DNA of 20,435 nucleotides from CAYQZD01 sp964421875 (GTDB lineage: Bacteria > Electryoneota > Tariuqbacteria > Tariuqbacterales > Tariuqbacteraceae), in the NCBI GenBank assembly GCA_964421875.1, contig CAYQZD010000066.1:1-20435 (forward strand), read 5' to 3'. Position numbers and translations under genes: made by a program. The notes beneath the pieces were generated by a model, which made no database searches, was not told the origin of the DNA, and saw only the letters and a program-made list of their open reading frames with translations. Positions 16,171-20,435 of this stretch are shown in pieces (the first letter of the stretch is position 1; every line of letters starts with the position of its first letter).

Positions 16171-17075
16171 TCAAGAGTTCCGTATCCAGGCTGCCCGAGG
16201 GCAGACTGAAATCGAATCTGGGCGACCTGGCGCGATGCACCCCGCTTTTAAAATGTCTGAGCGACGAATACCTCTGGCTCACCGACGGCAGGGGCGCGGA
16301 AATCCTGAAGTGGTTCATCGACCCGGAAAACATCCGGCGGTTCGGTGAAGATTTGGAGCAGGATTACGATGACACCGAAACCCGCATTTTCAACCTCGAT
16401 AATTTCGTCGCCGACTCGGAACTTCTATCGAGGCTGAAGGGTGGTTGGCGGGGGTTCATTCCCCTGAGCGATTCGGAGGTTGCGCCGGAAAATGAAGCTA
16501 TAGCCTCGCTCGAACCCTACAGGAAAAGAACCTTGGACCTTAGCTATCAGCAGGCTCTGATTGAGGGGCTGGGCTTTGTCTGGAGGGAGCAGGATTACGC
16601 GTATCCAAAAGTGGATTCCTGCATCGAAGCCGACATCGGCTTCAACTGGCGGATTCACCATGAATGGCCTTCGAAAAGCTGGCCGGAGGAGTATTGGTTT
16701 GCGCTGGAAGATCTTTTATCAACTTATACTGTATCCTATCAGCGGGGATTGAACAACTTTGAAGAATACCTCCGCTGGCTGGCTTCCTGCCGCATCATCG
16801 TTACCCCGGACACGCTGGGACTGCATTTATCCTCGGCGCTGCGGAAACGGGTGGTCGCTGTCACCGGCCCCACCGACAGCCGCGAATACAGCTACGGCCG
16901 CATCGCCTGGTTAAAGCCGCCGGCGCGGGACTGCCTCCCCTGCAACCTGCCGGTTTGCCCGGAAGAGGAGGGGTGTCTGAAGGAAATAACACCGGAGATG
17001 GTGGCGTGCCTGATTGAAGACCTTGTGGAAATGGAATTATCCGGTGCGCACGACGAAGCTACGCTTTCAGTCTAA
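16152..17075 (+). CDS. Glycosyltransferase family 9 (heptosyltransferase-type)
   Basis: GT-B fold glycosyltransferase of 307 residues. The acceptor half starts with KSNLGDLARCTPLLKCL, matching the family's GD...TPL helix. The donor half carries the GT9 signature IIVTPDTLGLHLSSAL followed by VVAVTGPTDSREYSYG. After it comes the cysteine-rich tail C-x2-C-x5-C-x5-C (ARDCLPCNLPVCPEEEGC) often seen in this family. GT9 enzymes transfer ADP-heptose to the LPS inner core, so this is the likely consumer of the sugar made by the cluster. It is a little shorter than the usual 340 or so residues. The reading frame extends upstream to 16038, but the ATG at 16152 has GGAG eleven bases before it and the family N-terminus right after, so that start was taken. 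It is the last gene before a repeat-filled gap. Confidence 0.86.
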   Translation: MQRDIIIKSSVSRLPEGRLKSNLGDLARCTPLLKCLSDEYLWLTDGRGAEILKWFIDPENIRRFGEDLEQDYDDTETRIFNLDNFVADSELLSRLKGGWRGFIPLSDSEVAPENEAIASLEPYRKRTLDLSYQQALIEGLGFVWREQDYAYPKVDSCIEADIGFNWRIHHEWPSKSWPEEYWFALEDLLSTYTVSYQRGLNNFEEYLRWLASCRIIVTPDTLGLHLSSALRKRVVAVTGPTDSREYSYGRIAWLKPPARDCLPCNLPVCPEEEGCLKEITPEMVACLIEDLVEMELSGAHDEATLSV

Positions 17076-17107
17076 TCGATTGTCTTTACTATTCCGTTCA
17101 GTTGATA

Positions 17108-17300
17108 TTGTCATTCTGAGCGAAGCAAAGAATCTGCGCCTTGAAGAATAGAGATTCTTCACTCCGACTTCGCCGAATTAATTGTGGTGTCGGGTCTCCG
17201 CACCCTGTCCGAGAATATGTCATGCTGAGCGAAGCGAAGCATCTGCATTTTAGTAATTCTTTTATAAACAAGAGATTCTTCACTGCGTTCAGAATGACAA
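17108..17300. repeat. REP-type inverted repeat pair in the 263-base gap
   Basis: TTGTCATTCTGA (17108-17119) is matched by its reverse complement at 17289-17300. Between them, a second left-type arm GTCATGCTGAGCGAAGCGAAG starts at 17219. Two right-type arms beginning AGAGATTCTTCACT lie near 17150 and 17270. The gap therefore holds two diverged copies of one hairpin element, most of the space between the GT9 gene and the transketolase pair. A terminator with a U-run is not evident. Confidence 0.85.
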
Positions 17301-17338
17301 ATTAATAATTTCCAGACTTTTGCAAGAGGCTCGGTTGG

Positions 17339-18181
17339 ATGAAAATAGAAATATCAATAAAAGAACTTGAAAACATCGCCCGCGAGTGCCGCATCGACGC
17401 GCTCAGGATGGTGCACACTTCCCGCGAGGGGCATCTGGGCGGAGCCTTCTCCTGTATGGATTTAGTGACAGCCCTCTACTTCGGGGCGATGAGGCTGGAC
17501 CCTGCGAATCCTCGATGGGCGCAGCGGGACCGCTTCATCCTCAGCAAGGGGCACGCCTGCTTCGCCCAATACGCCGCGCTGGCGAGGAGGGGGTTTTTCC
17601 CGGTGGAAAACCTCGAAACCGTGAAGGATTCCGGCACAATTTTCGGCGGACATCCCGACCGGGGGCAGGTTCCTGGGGTGGAGGTCTCCACCGGTTCTTT
17701 AGGGCATGGTCTGCCCATCGGCGCGGGGATTGCTCTGGCAGGGAAACGCGGCAGAGAAGACTACCGTGTCTATGTTCTAATGGGCGATGGCGAGTGTCAG
17801 GAAGGCTCGGTGTGGGAAGCGGCGATGTTCGCCGCCTCCTACCGGCTGGACAACCTGACCGCCATCATAGACGCTAACTCCCTGCAGGCAATTGAACGGA
17901 CAGAAAAGGTGATTCCGATGGAGCCCTTCACGGCGAAATGGGAAGCTTTCGGCTGGAAGGCACGGGAAATCGATGGCCATAATATGCGCCAAATCATTGA
18001 AACGCTGAACGCGCTGCCTTTTGAAACCGGAAAGCCTTCGGTCATCATCGCACGCACCGTCAAAGGCAGGGGAGTTTCCTTTATGGAGAATGAGATAATG
18101 TGGCACGCCCGCCCCACCTCCGAGGCGGAATACGAACAGGCGCTGGAGGAAATTTGCGCCGCAGAGGGGAGCGAATTATGA
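17339..18181 (+). CDS. Transketolase, N-terminal (TPP-binding) subunit
   Basis: Split transketolase alpha part, 280 residues. It has the opening segment SREGHLGGAFSCMDLVTALYF, where GHLGG stands for the usual GHPGG, and the thiamine-diphosphate motif GDG at 149-151 (GDGECQEGSVWEAA) ending at Asn180 in DANSLQ. A C-terminal stretch VIIARTVKGRGVSFMEN is typical of the family. It transfers two-carbon ketol units between sugar phosphates together with the next gene product. In this setting it could supply the seven-carbon ketose phosphate used by the GmhA-like isomerase, or build an unusual longer or branched sugar. Whether the genome has another, full-length transketolase for central metabolism cannot be seen. 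AGAGG about nine bases before the ATG is a fair ribosome-binding site. The stop overlaps the next start (ATGA). Confidence 0.94.
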   Translation: MKIEISIKELENIARECRIDALRMVHTSREGHLGGAFSCMDLVTALYFGAMRLDPANPRWAQRDRFILSKGHACFAQYAALARRGFFPVENLETVKDSGTIFGGHPDRGQVPGVEVSTGSLGHGLPIGAGIALAGKRGREDYRVYVLMGDGECQEGSVWEAAMFAASYRLDNLTAIIDANSLQAIERTEKVIPMEPFTAKWEAFGWKAREIDGHNMRQIIETLNALPFETGKPSVIIARTVKGRGVSFMENEIMWHARPTSEAEYEQALEEICAAEGSEL

Positions 18182-19134
18182 GAAACGCCTACTGCCGAGC
18201 TCTGCATCGATTGATGGCGGAGGATGAGAGGATATACGCCCTCACCGCCGACATCGGCTTCCGCAACTTCGACCGCATTATCGCCGATTTCCCCGGCCGT
18301 TTCGTCAATGTGGGGGTGGCTGAAGCCGATATGATGGGCGTCGCCGCAGGACTTGCGCTCAGCGGGAAAATACCCTTCACCTTCACCATCGCACCCTTCG
18401 TGACCATGCGCTGCCTGGAACAGATACGCATCGACCTTTGTTACCACAACTTGCCGGTGAAAATCATCGGCGCGGGGGGAGGGTTCGTTTACGGTCCTCA
18501 AGGACCCACGCACCACGCCATCGAAGAGGTCGCCGTCCTGCGCGCCCTGCCCAATATGACCGTGATTTGCCCCGCCGACCCCAACCAGACAATGGAGGCG
18601 GTGCGCGCTTCGATGGAACTAAAGGGACCGGCTTACATCCGCATCGGGCGCAACCATGAACCGAACGTCACACCGCCTAACGGCGGTTTCCGCCGGGGAA
18701 AGGCGCAAATCCTGCGCCGGGGAACTGACATCACCCTCATCGCCTGCGGTACTGCGCTGGAAGCGGCGCTGGAAGCGGCGGACATTTTGGAAGGAAGCGG
18801 CGTGGAGGCGGCGATAATTAATATGCACACAATCAAGCCTATCGACCGGGAAGCGGCCCTCGCCGCCGCCGCTGAGACCGGCGCCATCCTGACGATAGAA
18901 GAACACAGCGTCATTGGCGGATTGGGCAGCGCGGTGGCGGAGGTTCTCGCAGAAGCCTCCGTTACGCCGGTCGCTTTCAAACGCCTGGGAATCAGGGATT
19001 CATTCATAGAGATACACGCCGAATACAAAGAACTCAGGAGACTTTTAGGGCTTGACGGCGCTTCCATCGCCGCGGCGGCGGAAGCGCTGGTGTCGGAAAA
19101 AGCTGAAAGAGAAGCGGCGGAACTCCCGTATTAG
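18178..19134 (+). CDS. Transketolase, C-terminal (pyrimidine-binding) subunit
   Basis: Split transketolase beta part, 318 residues. The cofactor-activating glutamate is Glu49 in NVGVAEADMMGVAAGLA. FTFTIAPFVTMRCLEQI and the loop YGPQGPTHHAIEE follow, as in transketolase and DXS-type enzymes, and the C-terminal third (about 190-315) is the usual transketolase C domain with IACGTALEAALEAA and TIEEHSVIGGLGSAVAE. The frame extends upstream to 18100, but the ATG at 18178 overlaps the alpha stop by four bases and begins the family-like helix, so it is the real start. It forms a heterodimer-type enzyme with the preceding subunit. A 12-base tandem CTGGAAGCGGCG codes for the LEAALEAA segment and is a harmless local duplication. 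Pyruvate dehydrogenase E1 beta and DXS are less likely because of the paired N subunit type. Confidence 0.93.
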   Translation: MRNAYCRALHRLMAEDERIYALTADIGFRNFDRIIADFPGRFVNVGVAEADMMGVAAGLALSGKIPFTFTIAPFVTMRCLEQIRIDLCYHNLPVKIIGAGGGFVYGPQGPTHHAIEEVAVLRALPNMTVICPADPNQTMEAVRASMELKGPAYIRIGRNHEPNVTPPNGGFRRGKAQILRRGTDITLIACGTALEAALEAADILEGSGVEAAIINMHTIKPIDREAALAAAAETGAILTIEEHSVIGGLGSAVAEVLAEASVTPVAFKRLGIRDSFIEIHAEYKELRRLLGLDGASIAAAAEALVSEKAEREAAELPY

Positions 19135-19144
19135 GAGACTGAGA

Positions 19145-20218
19145 ATGCGCGACCAATACATAATGGACGGACATAAGCTGCTGTGGCACCTGGACCGGGT
19201 CAGCCAATGGCAAAGCGGTGAAAGAATCGCTCCCCTCCATATCGACCTGGGGATAACCACCGGCTGCAATATGGCTTGCACCTACTGCTACGGCGTGCTT
19301 CAAGGGCGCACCGGAGTGAAAAAACGTTATGATATGTCCGCCGAAACTTTGGTGAACCTGTTGACCGACGCCAAGGAAGCCGGCGTGAGGTCGGTGGCTG
19401 TCATCGGCGAGGGTGAGAACACGCTTAATCCCGCTCTCTATGAGGGATTGGCTTGCGCGAAGAAAATCGGTCTTGACGTCAGCCTCGCCACCAACGGCAT
19501 CATCATCGACCAGGAGCGGCTGGAGGAGATGATGTCCGCCCTCACCTGGATTCGGTTTAACATCAGCGCCGCTGAACCGGGTTCTTTTTTCAGGATTCAC
19601 CGCGTACGCAAATTCGACCGGGTCATCGACAACATCCGCGCCTGCGTTGCGGCGAAAAAAGCGAATGGAAACCATACCACCGTCGGCCTGCAGATGGTGG
19701 TAGTGGACGATAATGTGGAGGACATCGTCCCGCTGGCAAGGCTGGGCGGGGAATTGGGCGTGGATTACCTGGTGGTCAAAGCCTGCTCCGACACCTACGA
19801 GGGAACCCTCGATTCTCCGGTGGACAAGTACCTCGAACTGGAGCCGGTTTTCAAGGAGGCGGAAAGTTACAGCGGAAACGGCTACTTAGTGTCGGTCAAA
19901 TGGTCCAAACTGCAAAACCGAGGATTTAAAGATTTTAAAGTCTGCTACGGCACGCAGTTCATCATCGCCGTCAGCGGCGACGGAAGCGTGTTCCCCTGCG
20001 GACACTTCTTCAACATCCGCCGGGACGAATTCTGTATGGGGAACCTCAACCATACCCGCTTCCGGGATTTAATCCAGAGTGAACGCTATTGGGAAGTTCA
20101 GCGGAAGGTTCAAGCGCTGGATGTCAACCGCGACTGCGAAAGCAACTGTCGTCAATATTACGTCAGCCAGTTCCTGTGGAATTTAAAAAACCCGCCGCCC
20201 CATGTGAATTTTATTTAA
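19145..20218 (+). CDS. Radical SAM enzyme with SPASM-like C-terminal cysteines
   Basis: Protein of 357 residues starting 10 bases after the transketolase beta stop, with AGGAG eight or so bases before the ATG. The radical SAM motif is CNMACTYC (Cys41, Cys45, Cys48), and the barrel runs to about residue 240, with GEGENTLN and SLATNGIIID as the usual early strands. The C-terminal part has Cys267, then G-x4-C ending at Cys285 (GDGSVFPCG), Cys297, and Cys331/Cys335. That pattern fits a SPASM-type auxiliary iron-sulfur domain, in line with the C-x9-15-G-x4-C rule. SPASM enzymes include peptide maturases and alcohol/sugar dehydrogenases (for example the BtrN type). Given the neighbours, oxidation of a sugar or aglycone is more plausible than peptide maturation, as no precursor peptide is seen. 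The frame opens further upstream (19052), but inside the previous gene. Confidence 0.9.
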   Translation: MRDQYIMDGHKLLWHLDRVSQWQSGERIAPLHIDLGITTGCNMACTYCYGVLQGRTGVKKRYDMSAETLVNLLTDAKEAGVRSVAVIGEGENTLNPALYEGLACAKKIGLDVSLATNGIIIDQERLEEMMSALTWIRFNISAAEPGSFFRIHRVRKFDRVIDNIRACVAAKKANGNHTTVGLQMVVVDDNVEDIVPLARLGGELGVDYLVVKACSDTYEGTLDSPVDKYLELEPVFKEAESYSGNGYLVSVKWSKLQNRGFKDFKVCYGTQFIIAVSGDGSVFPCGHFFNIRRDEFCMGNLNHTRFRDLIQSERYWEVQRKVQALDVNRDCESNCRQYYVSQFLWNLKNPPPHVNFI

Positions 20219-20330
20219 CCTGGAATGTTCATAGACAGAATTAACAATATTTACAGGATTATTAATCTAAAATAAATCTTTGTTTAAAAAAAGCTTAATG
20301 GTAAAACTTTACCTATTTGAAGCACAAGCG

Positions 20331-20396
20331 TCATTCCGGCTGCGTAGCGAGCCAGAATCCCTCTTCTCCGGAAGGATTCCGGCTGCGCCGGAATGA
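20331..20396. repeat. REP-like palindrome at the right edge
   Basis: TCATTCCGGC (20331-20340) is matched by GCCGGAATGA (20387-20396), and an inner hairpin ATTCCGGC TGC GCCGGAAT spans 20376-20394. It belongs to the same family as 2229-2248. It lies 112 bases after the last gene and could mark the end of the transcription unit. No U-run follows. Confidence 0.8.
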
Positions 20397-20435
20397 AAGC
20401 GGGATTGAAACTAACTTTATACTGTGTCGCAGAAT

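Noticed and set aside
18100..18177. N-terminal extension of the transketolase C subunit
   Set aside because: It overlaps the N subunit gene; the ATGA junction at 18178 gives the natural start.
18756..18781. 12-base tandem CTGGAAGCGGCG inside the transketolase C gene
   Set aside because: It stays in frame and codes for a normal helix; such micro-duplications are common in GC-rich coding DNA.
19052..19144. Basic N-terminal extension of the SPASM radical SAM protein
   Set aside because: It lies inside the transketolase gene, is very arginine/lysine-rich, and AGGAG precedes the ATG at 19145.

Overview
The window reads as a chromosomal piece of an uncultured, probably Gram-negative bacterium. 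GC content is moderate, TTG/GTG starts occur, and several families of short palindromic repeats sit between genes. A family-9 glycosyltransferase of heptosyltransferase type and ADP-heptose-pathway homologues argue for an LPS-like or other surface glycan. Nothing in the sequence fixes the taxon; a candidate-phylum or deltaproteobacterium-like genome is only a guess. No rRNA, tRNA, CRISPR array, transposase or phage gene was seen.

Left part (1-3858, minus strand): ordinary housekeeping genes. These are histidyl-tRNA synthetase (hisS) with a translationally overlapping methylated-DNA-cysteine methyltransferase (ogt), and a dihydrolipoyl dehydrogenase (lpdA). Repeat-bearing intergenic DNA separates them, and about 430 bp of divergent spacer (3859-4286) leads into the next block.

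Main part (4287-20218, plus strand): thirteen genes in one direction, in up to four sub-blocks. Block one has a fused nucleotidyltransferase-sugar kinase (HldE-like but with the domains in reversed order) and a deoxyhypusine-synthase-fold protein. Block two is a GmhA-like SIS isomerase followed by a long run: an SDR epimerase/dehydratase, a B12-type radical SAM protein with zinc ribbon and TPRs, a two-domain methyltransferase, a second radical SAM protein, an Old-Yellow-Enzyme flavoprotein with a C-terminal Cys cluster, a second SDR and a GT9 glycosyltransferase. The last five overlap or nearly touch. The final block, after a repeat-filled gap, is a split transketolase (N and C subunits) and a SPASM-type radical SAM enzyme.

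Together these suggest a dedicated pathway. Transketolase could supply a seven-carbon (or unusual) keto-sugar phosphate. The SIS protein isomerises it, and the fused kinase/nucleotidyltransferase activates it. The SDRs, radical SAM enzymes, flavoprotein and methyltransferase tailor it, and GT9 transfers it. A GmhB-type phosphatase, polymerase and flippase are not in the window. The role of the deoxyhypusine-synthase-like protein is unexplained and is among the most interesting points. So is the first radical SAM protein, which appears to have lost the third cluster-binding cysteine through a small in-frame deletion.
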